DNA of 64,000 nucleotides from Candidatus Paceibacterota bacterium (GTDB taxonomy: Bacteria; Actinomycetota; Actinomycetes; Nanopelagicales; Nanopelagicaceae), in NCBI GenBank assembly GCA_035530615.1, contig DATKUL010000001.1:372001-436000 (forward strand), read 5' to 3'. Positions 1-9,604 of the stretch are shown here, one piece after another. The notes beneath the pieces are model-generated. The model searched no databases. It saw nothing but the letters and a program-made list of their open reading frames with translations, and was not told the origin of the DNA. The first letter of the stretch is position 1. Each line of letters starts with the position of its first letter. Made by a program: the position numbers and the translations under genes.

Positions 1-1159
1 TAATTAATCCGCCGCTTGCGATTGTCGGTCGTACGCCTATGCGCTCAGCCATAAATCCAACTAGCGGAGAACCCAGTGGTGCGCCGCCCATGAATACAAA
101 AAGATAAATACCCATAACTCGTCCGCGGAGTACTGGGTCCGTATTCACTTGCATCAGGGAATTGGCGGCGATCATGGTTGTGAGCGTTGCAAAACCACAA
201 ACAGGCAACCACATTGCGTAGAGAGTAAAGGTGGGCATCAGAGCCAAAATCATGAGAGCCACTCCAAAGGAGAGGCTTCCATAAACAACAAACATCGTCT
301 TTCTAAATCGCTCTAAGCGGGCGGAAAGCAACGCCCCGCTAAGTGAACCGATTGCAATGATTGTTCCGAGCAATCCAAAGGATGCGGCTCCGCGATGAAA
401 TATTTTTGTCGCAGCGAGAGCGTTAAAGATTTGGAAATTGAGCCCAAACGTCGCCATAAAGAAGACGACAATCATTATTGCGTAGAGATCGGGACGGGCC
501 TTTACATAACGTATGCCCTCTCTCACGCTACCCATACTCGTGCTCCGTGGCATGAAGAAGAATTCACTCTTTCGAAGAGTTAAGAGGGCAGTTATTACGA
601 TGAGATATGAGCCTGAATTAAGCAGAAAGGAAGGACCGGTGCCAAAGACGGCAATTGAGGCTCCCGACAGCGCAGGCCCAATGAGGCGACCAGCATTGAA
701 GTTTGCAGAGTTGAGACTAACTGCATTACCGACATCAGAGTGACCCACAACCTCGGTAATGAAACTCGCGCGAACGGGATTATCAACAGCATTTGCAACT
801 CCAAGAGCAAACGCAAGAACAAAAACGTGCCATAGTCGCGCTTGGTGAATTGTTACCAGCAATCCCAATATTCCCGCAGACAATCCTCCGCCCACATTGG
901 TGAAAATGAGAACTTTCCGTTTATCAAATCGGTCTGCGAGCGCGCCACCATGAAGGCTAAAAAAGAGAACAGGTGTGAATTGCAGCGCGGTCACGAGTCC
1001 CAAATACGAGCCGTTGTTATTTGTAAGTTCGAGTACAAGCCAATCTTGGGCAATTCTCTGCGCCCAACTTCCAATATTTGAAATCGTATTTGCTGCGAAG
1101 AGGATTCTAAAATTACGATGGCGAAAAGAACGCCAATTACCATTCTCTTTCACACGCAC
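1..1159 (-). CDS. MFS transporter, EntS/MFS_3-like exporter (3' end cut by window edge)
   Basis: An open frame runs from a GTG at 1159 to the window edge without a stop, so the C-terminus is missing. A strong AGGAGG lies 8 nt before the GTG, which decides the start; no ATG start was needed. The N-terminus reads as F-R-x-L-F-A-A-N-T followed by a first transmembrane helix and the MFS loop motif G-G-A-L-A-D-R-F-D-K-R. Several further hydrophobic segments follow and a second G-F-M-A-E-R loop is seen near position 60. These are typical of 12-TM major facilitator drug/siderophore exporters of the EntS type. Substrate cannot be read from the sequence. It is divergent from the small membrane protein at 1207. 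Confidence 0.85.
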   Translation of the reverse strand, partial: MRVKENGNWRSFRHRNFRILFAANTISNIGSWAQRIAQDWLVLELTNNNGSYLGLVTALQFTPVLFFSLHGGALADRFDKRKVLIFTNVGGGLSAGILGLLVTIHQARLWHVFVLAFALGVANAVDNPVRASFITEVVGHSDVGNAVSLNSANFNAGRLIGPALSGASIAVFGTGPSFLLNSGSYLIVITALLTLRKSEFFFMPRSTSMGSVREGIRYVKARPDLYAIMIVVFFMATFGLNFQIFNALAATKIFHRGAASFGLLGTIIAIGSLSGALLSARLERFRKTMFVVYGSLSFGVALMILALMPTFTLYAMWLPVCGFATLTTMIAANSLMQVNTDPVLRGRVMGIYLFVFMGGAPLGSPLVGFMAERIGVRPTIASGGLI

Positions 1160-1206
1160 CGGGCGGACCTCCTAAAGACACCCTACCGCCATTAGAGAGG
1201 TGGCCC

Positions 1207-1413
1207 TTGGGCTACGATGCAGATATGGCTCAGTATGTGAGATCGGTCGTAAAATTATTATCTTTCGGCATCAGCGCTTGGATTGTCGCGGGCGCAATCG
1301 CGATCGCAATTAATGCAGAATCGAAAGTGATCTGGACCTGCTTCATCGGGGCGCTTCTTGGATTGACAGGGATGCTCTACACAATTCGCAGAGCACGCAG
1401 AACCGGCATTTAA
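1207..1413 (+). CDS. small two-helix membrane protein, DUF2530-like
   Basis: This 68-residue protein has two hydrophobic helices (about residues 16-34 and 41-57) separated by a short loop with W-T-C, and ends in a basic tail (R-R-A-R-R-T-G). The pattern W-x-C-x-x-G-x-x-L-G-x-x-G-x-x-Y-x-x-R-R matches my memory of the actinobacterial DUF2530 family, which commonly sits between an MFS gene and a cold-shock gene as here. The start is a TTG at 1207 with GAGAGG about 6 nt upstream; an ATG at 1225 is the alternative. It overlaps the convergent cold-shock gene by 4 nt. Function unknown. Confidence 0.65.
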   Translation: MGYDADMAQYVRSVVKLLSFGISAWIVAGAIAIAINAESKVIWTCFIGALLGLTGMLYTIRRARRTGI

Positions 1414-1793
1414 GCCTCTAGCTGGCCGGCAATACCGCGCAGGACTTTTCCGAGTCGCTCAGCTTCAACTGCCGATGGATGTCGTCCATGGCGCAGGCCA
1501 TTTCCAACTTTGTCCAAGATCTTGATAGTGTCTTCAATCATTGCGGCAAGGTCATCAGGGTTAACGTGATTGTTTGCGACCAGTGACGGCGGAGCATCGA
1601 TTACTCGTACAGAAAGGGCTTGCGGTCCACGACGGCCGTCGGCAACGCCAAATTCCAGTTTCGTTCCGGGCTTGACAGTGGTCACGCCTTCTGGAAGAGA
1701 GGTTGCAGCCAAATAAACATCTTCGCCCTCATCTGAGGCGATAAATCCAAATCCCTTTTCCAGGCTGAACCATTTCACGCGACCTGTAGGCAT
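1410..1793 (-). CDS. cold-shock domain protein with C-terminal extension
   Basis: The N-terminal 65 residues are a cold-shock domain that binds single-stranded RNA or DNA: G-R-V-K-W-F and K-G-F-G-F-I are the RNP1-type motifs, followed by D-V-Y-L-A. Residues 70-127 form an extension seen in actinobacterial CspB-type proteins and absent from the 67-residue CspA. The ATG at 1793 is chosen because AAAGGAG lies just upstream; the frame stays open to 1835 but that longer form lacks a ribosome site. The canonical V-F-V-H-x-S stretch is altered to D-V-Y-L-A-A-T-S, so one nucleic-acid-contacting His is replaced. Confidence 0.88.
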   Translation of the reverse strand: MPTGRVKWFSLEKGFGFIASDEGEDVYLAATSLPEGVTTVKPGTKLEFGVADGRRGPQALSVRVIDAPPSLVANNHVNPDDLAAMIEDTIKILDKVGNGLRHGRHPSAVEAERLGKVLRGIAGQLEA

Positions 1794-1954
1794 GGGGAAC
1801 ACTCCTTTAAATAACTCAACTCGTGTGAGCCGCACGGAAATTACGGGCAGAGGACGAGTTTACCGTAGTGGCCCTGCGCGGGGAACAATGATTAATCAAT
1901 AAACGCAGTTCCGTCGGCACGGCTGCACAGCGCTAAATTCGAGACTCTTGCAAT

Positions 1955-1974
1955 CTATACAGAATCCTGTACAG
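1955..1974. promoter_or_regulatory. candidate operator of the Phd/RelE-like module
   Basis: Two 8-bp half-sites, CTATACAG (1955-1962) and the self-palindromic CTGTACAG (1967-1974), are separated by 4 nt and end 8 nt before the antitoxin ATG. Phd-type antitoxins repress their own operons by binding such palindromes. Autoregulation here is inference. Confidence 0.5.
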
Positions 1975-1982
1975 TTCAAGAC

Positions 1983-2312
1983 ATGTTTACCCTACTCCCT
2001 CACGCCGAGACCTTCTCTGTCACCGAGGCGGCCGAACGTGGTCTGCCCTCCGTTGTACGCAGCGCTAACGCTGGTACAGATTTTGTCATTGAGCGATACG
2101 GCAAGCCACAAGCTGTCATTGTCGGGATTGAGCGCATCACGAAACTTGCCGAACTTGAGCGCGATCTCCAAAGCGCAGCATTAGTCCTAAGTCGCGTTGC
2201 CACTGACAACGGCAACCGTACCGACATCGATGTGGTCATCAAACATTTTGGCTTTGATCCGGCGGAACTTCGCGCAGAGGCAGCTGCTGAGTTCGCAGCC
2301 TCTCAAAAATAA
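1983..2312 (+). CDS. Phd/YefM-type antitoxin
   Basis: The 109-residue protein has the Phd/YefM N-terminal fold: an early F-S-V-T-E-A segment, then D-F-V-I-E-R-Y-G-K-P-Q-A-V-I-V-G-I, the usual signature in which antitoxin strands end in G-x-P-x-A-V-I. The C-terminal half is helical and charged and should neutralise the toxin encoded 38 nt downstream. The start is ATG at 1983. The next gene encodes a RelE-like protein, which supports the pairing. It is one of six toxin-antitoxin modules in this window. Confidence 0.82.
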   Translation: MFTLLPHAETFSVTEAAERGLPSVVRSANAGTDFVIERYGKPQAVIVGIERITKLAELERDLQSAALVLSRVATDNGNRTDIDVVIKHFGFDPAELRAEAAAEFAASQK

Positions 2313-2350
2313 CCCAACCGCTCCTACTGAGAAGCTAGAGCCCTAGAGCC

Positions 2351-2890
2351 TTGGCCTACATTCGGCTTACCGATCCTGCCATTGATGACCTAAATCAGTT
2401 ATTTCGTCTTGACCCTTCAGTTATGCGGAAGATCATCGCCAAAATGTTGATTTTGGAACTTAACCCCGAGGCTGGTGAGCCTTTACTTGGTGATCTCATG
2501 GGGTGGCGCAAACTCACAGTGGGAGATCGGACCTGGCGCATTATTTGGAGAAGCAAGAAAGATGAATCTGGCGGCCAGATGATCGAAATAGCTCAGGTCT
2601 GGGCCATTGGCGCTCGCAGCGACTCCGATATCTACGATGAGATGAAGGAAAGAATTGCATCTGCTCCGTCCTCACCTCAAAGAACAGCATTGTTCGATGT
2701 TCTCGAATTATTCGGTGACAAAGTTGGCGACGTTGTTGCAACACCCGAACCAATGGACTCGCCTGCCCCCAAGTGGTTGCTGGATAGACTCGAGCACAGC
2801 ATCGGTTTGCATCAGGATCAGATACGTGGGCTTTCTGTTGAACAGGCGATGGAGATATGGGAAGAGTACATACGTAGGCCGAAGCAGTAA
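2351..2890 (+). CDS. RelE/ParE-superfamily toxin with a C-terminal extension
   Basis: Residues 1-95 resemble RelE-type ribosome-dependent mRNA interferases: A-Y-I-R-L-T-D-P-A-I-D-D-L at the N-terminus, then W-R-K-L-T-V-G-D-R-T-W-R-I-I-W, the strand pattern that carries basic catalytic residues in this family. RelE proteins are usually 85-100 residues; this one is 179, with an extra acidic and helical region (about 100-179) that has no family I recognise. The start is TTG at 2351. It lies 38 nt behind the antitoxin and almost abuts the convergent DUF3027 gene. Confidence 0.72.
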   Translation: MAYIRLTDPAIDDLNQLFRLDPSVMRKIIAKMLILELNPEAGEPLLGDLMGWRKLTVGDRTWRIIWRSKKDESGGQMIEIAQVWAIGARSDSDIYDEMKERIASAPSSPQRTALFDVLELFGDKVGDVVATPEPMDSPAPKWLLDRLEHSIGLHQDQIRGLSVEQAMEIWEEYIRRPKQ

Positions 2891-2907
2891 AAGCGACCTA
2901 GGGTTAG

Positions 2908-3591
2908 TTACAGCGTCGCTTCAGAGTGAGCGCCACATCCGTGGTCAACTGAGACCACATGACCATCTTGCGGTGAAATCGCGTTTGCGCATACTCCAAA
3001 GGCTCCTCGAAGTGAGCCTGCGATATGGATAAAGAAACCACAAGAGACACATGGTTTAGGGGCGGCCTTGGCAATCGGCGCGTCTGGGCCGTAGTCACCC
3101 GTGTACCAACGCTTGCTGGCTTGATCGCGACCTTCTATGGACATCACCCGTGCACGGCCGAGACCAAGTTCCCAAAATTGAATCTCCTCTAACTCTTCAT
3201 CTCCTGGCAGGGCAGCCAAACCAGGCACCAATCGCGTGTCATCCGGTGATGAAGGCAGTATGTCGCCGACTCCAATATCGCCGGGCTGAATACGGTCTGC
3301 GTACGGAATCCACTCAGGTGCAAGAAGCGAATCGGGCCCTGGAAGCAGAACGACATCACAGATGGTCGGCTCGCTCTTATCGTCAACCTTGATCGCGGTT
3401 ACAACCCAGCGCCAGCCTTTGTACCCGGGCAATGAGGCTTCAAAGAGGTAACTTGCCATCCTGCCTTTGGTATCAACATCTTCCGAGATGAAATCTCCGA
3501 CATGTTTGGCTTCAGCAGCGCCCTCAATAAGTGCTGCCCGCGCTAGATCGAGCGCATCAAATGAGCCCGCAGATTTCCTTAACCATGCCAT
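2908..3591 (-). CDS. DUF3027 family protein
   Basis: This 227-residue protein matches the actinobacterial DUF3027 family, often found near cold-shock genes as here. Visible hallmarks are A-R-A-A-L near the start, the central G-W-R-W-V-V-T, and a cysteine-rich C-terminus: C-V-S-C-G-F-F, then C-A-N-x-x-S-P-x-D-G and a final G-C-G-A-H-S-E. The four cysteines plus histidine suggest a metal-binding zinc-ribbon-like end, which is inference. No catalytic motif is seen. Its promoter region holds the terminator of the upstream gene, so it is probably transcribed on its own. Function unknown. Confidence 0.85.
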   Translation of the reverse strand: MAWLRKSAGSFDALDLARAALIEGAAEAKHVGDFISEDVDTKGRMASYLFEASLPGYKGWRWVVTAIKVDDKSEPTICDVVLLPGPDSLLAPEWIPYADRIQPGDIGVGDILPSSPDDTRLVPGLAALPGDEELEEIQFWELGLGRARVMSIEGRDQASKRWYTGDYGPDAPIAKAAPKPCVSCGFFIHIAGSLRGAFGVCANAISPQDGHVVSVDHGCGAHSEATL

Positions 3592-3609
3592 GGGGTAAGG
3601 GTAAAGCAG

Positions 3610-3640
3610 AAAGGACTCCCGAGGTAATCGGGAGTCCTTT
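3610..3640 (-). terminator. intrinsic terminator of the alanine-rich protein gene
   Basis: A perfect 13-bp inverted repeat, AAAGGACTCCCGA (3610-3622) and its complement (3628-3640), encloses a 5-nt loop. It lies 20 nt past the stop of the gene at 3660-4433, and the minus-strand copy ends in CCTTTC, giving a U-containing tail. Confidence 0.8.
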
Positions 3641-3659
3641 CGTAGGCTTTTTGAACGAT

Positions 3660-4433
3660 TTATGCGCTCGCAGAAGCACTTGGGGATGGAGACGTGCTCG
3701 AAGTTGGGGATGCACTTGGGGATGGAGACGTGCTCGAAGTTGGGGATGCACTTGGGGATGCTGTTGGGGTAGCGAGGTGAAGCGCGGCAATCGCGGCACG
3801 GAAGGCAGTATTGGCAGCCTGCAACGCAGTGTTCAATGCCACTTGGGCAGTGCTTACCGCAGTTTTGTATGTTGCAAGTGCGGCTGCAGTTGCGCTCTTG
3901 TAAGCAGTTTCAGCAGTTTTCACCGCTGCCTTAAATACACTCTTGGCGTCCTCTTTGGCTTGTTCAGTAGTTGCAGCAGCAAGAGCGGCAGCGTAGGCAG
4001 TCTTAGCTGCATCAATTGCGCTCTTCTCTATTGCGACTGCTGGTGCAGCAGCACCCTGGAAAGCATCACGTGCTGCCTTGGTCGCATTTTGGAAAGTTGC
4101 GACAGCCGCATTTCTCGCGTTCTGATAAACAGTGAGCGCTGCGGTGATAGCAGGATCGGTTTTGCCTTTCTTTGTGAACTTCTTGGCCAGAGCACGCGCT
4201 TGTGCTTCCAAACTCTTGCCTTCATTTTCAAATTTCTTACCCTTATTTTCTAGACTTCGGTTATTCCACTTTGGTGCGGAAGGAATAGAGGGGGATGAAA
4301 TTTCGCTTTTCTTTCCGCCTTTTCCTTGGTTGCCCTTGCCCTCTGAAGCCATAGCGAGTGGCGATGCTGCGGCAACAATGAGCAATGCAGAACTGGCGGC
4401 GACTATTACATTAAATGTCTTTCTCGAAATCAC
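3660..4433 (-). CDS. secreted alanine-rich coiled-coil protein with Ser/Pro/Thr tail
   Basis: A signal peptide is clear: basic start, hydrophobic stretch of alanines, valines and leucines, and an A-M-A-S cleavage site near residue 29. Residues 30-85 are lysine-rich. Residues 90-215 are an alanine-rich heptad-like region in which A-x-x-A-A-x-x-A-Y and A-x-x-T-A segments recur, predicting a long helical coiled coil. The tail (about 217-257) is T-A-S-P-S-A-S-P-T-S-S repeats, a wall-spanning or glycosylation-type linker. No enzyme motif is seen. A stalk or cell-surface structural role is inference. The coding DNA of the tail contains a 36-bp tandem repeat. Confidence 0.75.
   Translation of the reverse strand: MISRKTFNVIVAASSALLIVAAASPLAMASEGKGNQGKGGKKSEISSPSIPSAPKWNNRSLENKGKKFENEGKSLEAQARALAKKFTKKGKTDPAITAALTVYQNARNAAVATFQNATKAARDAFQGAAAPAVAIEKSAIDAAKTAYAAALAAATTEQAKEDAKSVFKAAVKTAETAYKSATAAALATYKTAVSTAQVALNTALQAANTAFRAAIAALHLATPTASPSASPTSSTSPSPSASPTSSTSPSPSASASA
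3676..3760. repeat. 36-bp tandem repeat encoding the Ser/Pro tail
   Basis: Two identical 36-bp units (3676-3711 and 3712-3747) are followed by a third partial unit. Each encodes 12 residues of the S-P-T-S-S-T type repeat. Identical copies at DNA level point to recent slippage or unequal crossover, so tail length may vary between strains. Confidence 0.85.
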
Positions 4434-4573
4434 GTGTTCTCCGATCTTAGGGAAGCGTTCAGTGTAAAGAAGAAAAATAGTTCACAGAACTAAATTTGAG
4501 ATATTCACACGATTTTCACAAAGTTAACTTCTGATTTAGCCTCTGGCATAAGTAGGAATACATACTTCTATAG

Positions 4574-4616
4574 AAAGAATGCGCCCCGAGAGTTTGACTC
4601 CCGAGGCGCATTCTTT
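4574..4616 (-). terminator. intrinsic terminator of groEL
   Basis: AAAGAATGCGCC (4574-4585) pairs with its complement at 4605-4616 and is followed, on the minus strand, by a short U-containing tail. It lies 18 nt past the groEL stop. The loop region contains a further CTCCCGA-type sub-stem resembling the terminator at 3610. Confidence 0.85.
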
Positions 4617-4633
4617 TTAAAGGGTAAAGATAT

Positions 4634-6301
<1,668 letters not shown>

Positions 6302-6328
6302 TTATCACTCACACCCCTAGAGTGCTAA
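6302..6328 (-). promoter_or_regulatory. CIRCE operator (HrcA binding site)
   Basis: TTATCACTC (6302-6310), nine spacer bases, then GAGTGCTAA (6320-6328). The CIRCE consensus is TTAGCACTC-N9-GAGTGCTAA, so there is a single mismatch in one arm. It lies about 43 nt before the groEL ATG. HrcA represses chaperonin genes at this element in many bacteria. Confidence 0.93.
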
Positions 6329-6397
6329 CGCTAAATCTAGAGCAGGGCTAGCCAGTGGGCAAATGCAAGCCTCTTGAGAAATCGGCGCTGGTTGGCT

Positions 6398-6670
6398 TTA
6401 GCGGGCCGAGCGCGCACTCATCCGCGCCTGACGGAGTCGGCGCAGCCGTTTGACGAGCATAGGAGAGGCCAGGAGGGCATCTTCCCGATCTACCAGGTCA
6501 TTGAGGAGTTGGTAGTAACGAGGGGCGCTAAGGTCGAAGAGCTCTTTGATAGCGCTCTCTTTAGCCCCGGCGTAGCGCCACCAACTGCGCTCAAACTCCA
6601 AGATCCGTACCTCAAGGTCGCTCAGGGTCGTGGAAGTGGGAGTAGAAGTAATCACTGCGCTCTCGTCCAT
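6398..6670 (-). CDS. DUF3263 family protein
   Basis: This 90-residue protein matches the actinobacterial DUF3263 family: I-L-x-F-E-x-x-W-W near residue 25, K-E-x-A-I, then R-Y-Y-Q-L-L-N and a basic C-terminus P-M-L-V-K-R-L-R-R-L-R-Q-A-R. The middle looks like a helix-turn-helix (A-I-K-E-L-F-D-L-S-A-P-R-Y-Y), so DNA binding is plausible, but the family has no assigned function. It lies between groEL and a decarboxylase on the same strand. Confidence 0.85.
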   Translation of the reverse strand: MDESAVITSTPTSTTLSDLEVRILEFERSWWRYAGAKESAIKELFDLSAPRYYQLLNDLVDREDALLASPMLVKRLRRLRQARMSARSAR

Positions 6671-6710
6671 ATGGGCAAGCCTAAAGCAATCCCGTCCGAA
6701 ATGTGGGGAT

Positions 6711-8060
6711 TCAGAGGGTCTCCAAGATGAGTTCGATATCGCTCACCTTGGTCCAGGGGTTCACGATGGCAAAGCGGAGGATGGGTTGGCCGTGATGGGC
6801 AGAGGGTGGGATGAACCCGATCTGATTGGCCAGAAGATGATCACTCCAGGATTGATAGTCAGTGCTTGCCCACCCTTTGCGGGTGAAGGCCACAACAGAG
6901 AGTTCTGGCTCTCGGAGAAGTTCGAGCCTGGGATGCAAACGGATTTTCTCCGCCGCGGCACGAGCAACTTCCATTGTCTTCTCAATCGCCGCGGCATAGG
7001 CATCTGTTCCATGCGCCGCAAGTGAGAACCAGAAAGGTAACCCACGAGTGCGACGGGTCAGGTGGATTGCATAATCAGAAGGATTCCAAGAATCTTCTTC
7101 TTGCAAAGTTTCCAAGTAAGAAGCGTGCTGCGTATGAACTGCCTTCGCCAATTTTGGATTTCTGTAAATCAATGCGCAAGCATCAAATGGCGCAAAGAGC
7201 CATTTGTGTGGGTCGACGATAAATGAATCCGAAAGTTCGATGCCGAGAAATTTCTCTCGAACAGTTGGCGAGCACATTGCCGCCAATCCGTAAGCGCCAT
7301 CTACATGAAACCAAATGTCACGTTCTTTTGTTACAGGTCCAATTGAAACTAAATCATCAATGGTTCCTAAATTCGTAGTACCTGCGGTAGCCACGACTGC
7401 GCAGACTCGTGTCTGCTGCGATGCGTGATATCTGTCAATCTCTCGCGCAACATCGGCACCCTGCAATTTTCCTTCAGCATCAGGTGCGATAGCCAATACA
7501 TCCACATCCATAACTTGAGCGGCCGATGAGATAGACGAGTGAGCTTCTTGGCTGCAAGCAATCGCCCATCGAGTTGTTTCAGGCCATAACTTTCTCGCCT
7601 CTGCTCGAGCGACAACCAGGGCAGAAAGGTTTCCGACTGTCCCGCCTTGCACAAAAACACCGCCCGAACTCGCTGGCAATCCCGCAAGATCCGATAACCA
7701 TCGAAGTGCCTGATTCTCTGCAAATACCGCGCCGGCGCCCTCTTGCCACGAACCTCCATAGAGTGCACTGGCACCAACGACGAGATCGAAAAGGTTGGCG
7801 TACTCGCTAGGAGCAGATGGAATGAAGGCTAGGTTGCGCGGATGATCCGTTGAAATACACGCTTTCGCAAGGACTCGGGTAAAGACTTCAAGGGCCGCAT
7901 GACCACCCAGACCCTGTGCGGTAATCGTGTTTCCAACTGCCTCAAATAATTGAGACTCAGAGAGGGGTCCGTCCAACGGCGGATCAGTCTTAAGACGATG
8001 AAGACTGTAGGCCAACACTTCATCTGCGAGTACCTCGACTTCATGGGTGAACTCATGCAT
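6711..8060 (-). CDS. PLP-dependent group II amino-acid decarboxylase
   Basis: The 449-residue protein belongs to the pyridoxal-phosphate decarboxylase family (aromatic-amino-acid, glutamate or diaminobutyrate decarboxylases). The cofactor lysine sits in D-P-H-K-W-L-F-A-P-F-D, the PLP-ring aspartate in H-V-D-G-A-Y-G, and the aldimine-side histidine in A-C-S-Q-E-A-H-S-S. G-T-T-N-L-G-T-I-D-D is also typical. The frame is open to 8216, but that would overlap the divergent hydrolase, so ATG at 8060 (M-H-E-F-T) is preferred; no strong ribosome site supports either. The substrate cannot be read from sequence. Confidence 0.85.
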   Translation of the reverse strand: MHEFTHEVEVLADEVLAYSLHRLKTDPPLDGPLSESQLFEAVGNTITAQGLGGHAALEVFTRVLAKACISTDHPRNLAFIPSAPSEYANLFDLVVGASALYGGSWQEGAGAVFAENQALRWLSDLAGLPASSGGVFVQGGTVGNLSALVVARAEARKLWPETTRWAIACSQEAHSSISSAAQVMDVDVLAIAPDAEGKLQGADVAREIDRYHASQQTRVCAVVATAGTTNLGTIDDLVSIGPVTKERDIWFHVDGAYGLAAMCSPTVREKFLGIELSDSFIVDPHKWLFAPFDACALIYRNPKLAKAVHTQHASYLETLQEEDSWNPSDYAIHLTRRTRGLPFWFSLAAHGTDAYAAAIEKTMEVARAAAEKIRLHPRLELLREPELSVVAFTRKGWASTDYQSWSDHLLANQIGFIPPSAHHGQPILRFAIVNPWTKVSDIELILETL

Positions 8061-8129
8061 GTAGAGAAGTGTGCCATGCCACCCTCTAAACTCATCACAG
8101 AACCAGGATGCACCTTGAGAGGAGAGGTC

Positions 8130-8909
8130 GTGAATCAGCGGTATATAGATCTCCGCGGTCACCAAATCTGGAATTCCGAGTGGGCCAATAACGGAGAGGC
8201 ACTTGTTCTGCTGCACGGGGGCTTGAGCGCAACAGAGGACTTCGACAAATATTTACTCCCTGCCTTTCTTGATACCCACCACGTTTATGCCTATGACCGT
8301 ACCGCCCACGGTCGAACTGCAGATCGGCCCGGGAGCCTTCACTACGAATTCCAAACGAGTGAGGCAATTGCCTATCTCGCAGATGTCGTGAAAGAGCCGG
8401 CTCACCTAGTTGGGTGGAGTGACGGCGGAATCATCGCCCTGCTAGTGGCAATCACGCGACCAGAACTGGTGAAGTCAATTGTTGCGATAGGTGCCAATTT
8501 TCACTTCGCGCAGAACGGAGAACCAATTGAGGAGTGGGAGATATCTGAAGCAGACCGATTAGAACATGCGCAGCGATCACCTGATGCACCAGAATCACTC
8601 GACGAGAAAGTGCGTCGTATGAGAGATATCTGGAATAGCGAACCGACGTTAACACCGGATGATCTGGCAAAAATTCCCTGCCCGACCCTCATTATGGCGG
8701 GTGACGACGAGCGGATGGAGATCGAACATACCGCGTCTATGTACCGGGCAATTCCACAAGGGCAGTTAGCGATCATTCCAGGCACGTCGCACTTTGTTCT
8801 TAAGGAAAAACCGGCCCTAACTCAGGCAGTCATCAAACAATTCCTCAACGATCTGAACCCGCCCATTACGCGTCAGCCATTTAGAAGAACTAATCCCGAA
8901 GTCAATTAG
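8130..8909 (+). CDS. alpha/beta-hydrolase fold esterase/lipase-like enzyme
   Basis: The 259-residue protein has the alpha/beta-hydrolase layout: oxyanion-hole strand L-V-L-L-H-G-G-L, nucleophile elbow V-G-W-S-D-G-G, acid in M-A-G-D-D-E-R and catalytic histidine in G-T-S-H-F. The chosen start is GTG at 8130 behind GAGGAG; the frame extends back to 7950, but that part is antisense to the decarboxylase. The family covers esterases, haloperoxidases and C-C hydrolases; the substrate is unknown. It is divergent from the decarboxylase and overlaps gatD by 4 nt at the 3' end. Confidence 0.85.
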   Translation: MNQRYIDLRGHQIWNSEWANNGEALVLLHGGLSATEDFDKYLLPAFLDTHHVYAYDRTAHGRTADRPGSLHYEFQTSEAIAYLADVVKEPAHLVGWSDGGIIALLVAITRPELVKSIVAIGANFHFAQNGEPIEEWEISEADRLEHAQRSPDAPESLDEKVRRMRDIWNSEPTLTPDDLAKIPCPTLIMAGDDERMEIEHTASMYRAIPQGQLAIIPGTSHFVLKEKPALTQAVIKQFLNDLNPPITRQPFRRTNPEVN

Positions 8910-9604
8910 TGGGTGACTGCTCGCACTCTCTCATCATGAAGTTGCTCGAATATTGGTGCGGAGATTGGTGACATCGCGCCCAACTTTCTTTCAAGTATCC
9001 AATCTGCTAGTTCTGGGTTTCGCGCCAGTGCTGGACCATGCATATACGTGGCGACTACTTGATCTGTCACCAGGCCCTCAGAATTGCTTCCTGCCCCATT
9101 GCCGATTCCATGTACTACCTGTCCAAGGGGCTGCATCCCTTCGAGCAGACGGGTCTGCCCACTGTGATTCTCAAAGCCGGTCAACGTGGCGATCGGAATA
9201 GTCGGTTCAGAAATTACTTCCCCCACCGAACGTAACTCTGCAGAGATGGTTTCGACTGCGATCAATTCAAGTCCAGGAACTATCCGCCCTCCTGAGGCCG
9301 GAAAATTCATTCCTAATATTTGAAATCCCGCGCAGACGGCAAATATATGTGCACCACTCTCCAGCGCTTTCTTCATTCCATCTTTTCGCGCCAAAATTTC
9401 CTTGGCTGCAATCTGCGCATCATCCTCGCCCCCACCCAGGAGATAGAGATCAGCACTTGTTGGAACCTTTTCTCCAATGCCAATTGTTAGAACTTCGTGC
9501 GCGATATCGCGCTGCTTAAGCCGCCAACTCAAGATGTCAACATTGCCACGGTCTCCATATGTTCCTAACAATTCTGGGAGAAGATGGATGATAGAAAAAG
9601 TCAT
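8906..9604 (-). CDS. gatD: lipid II isoglutaminyl synthase, glutamine amidotransferase subunit GatD
   Basis: GatD hydrolyses glutamine and passes ammonia to MurT, which amidates the D-glutamate of lipid II. The 232-residue class I glutaminase shows the cysteine nucleophile in F-A-V-C-A-G-F-Q, a G-G-G-E-D-D-A-Q segment, and the catalytic histidine in T-Y-M-H-G-P. The start ATG overlaps the murT stop by 4 nt (ATGA), implying translational coupling, and its 3' end overlaps the convergent hydrolase gene. Confidence 0.93.
   Translation of the reverse strand: MTFSIIHLLPELLGTYGDRGNVDILSWRLKQRDIAHEVLTIGIGEKVPTSADLYLLGGGEDDAQIAAKEILARKDGMKKALESGAHIFAVCAGFQILGMNFPASGGRIVPGLELIAVETISAELRSVGEVISEPTIPIATLTGFENHSGQTRLLEGMQPLGQVVHGIGNGAGSNSEGLVTDQVVATYMHGPALARNPELADWILERKLGAMSPISAPIFEQLHDERVRAVTH

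Noticed and set aside
3531-4253. Plus-strand Cys-rich ORF opposite the alanine-rich protein
   Set aside because: It mirrors GCA/GCG-rich codons on the other strand; no ribosome site and no family.
7950-8129. Longer N-terminus for the alpha/beta hydrolase
   Set aside because: These 60 codons are antisense to the decarboxylase and lack a ribosome site; GTG 8130 has one.
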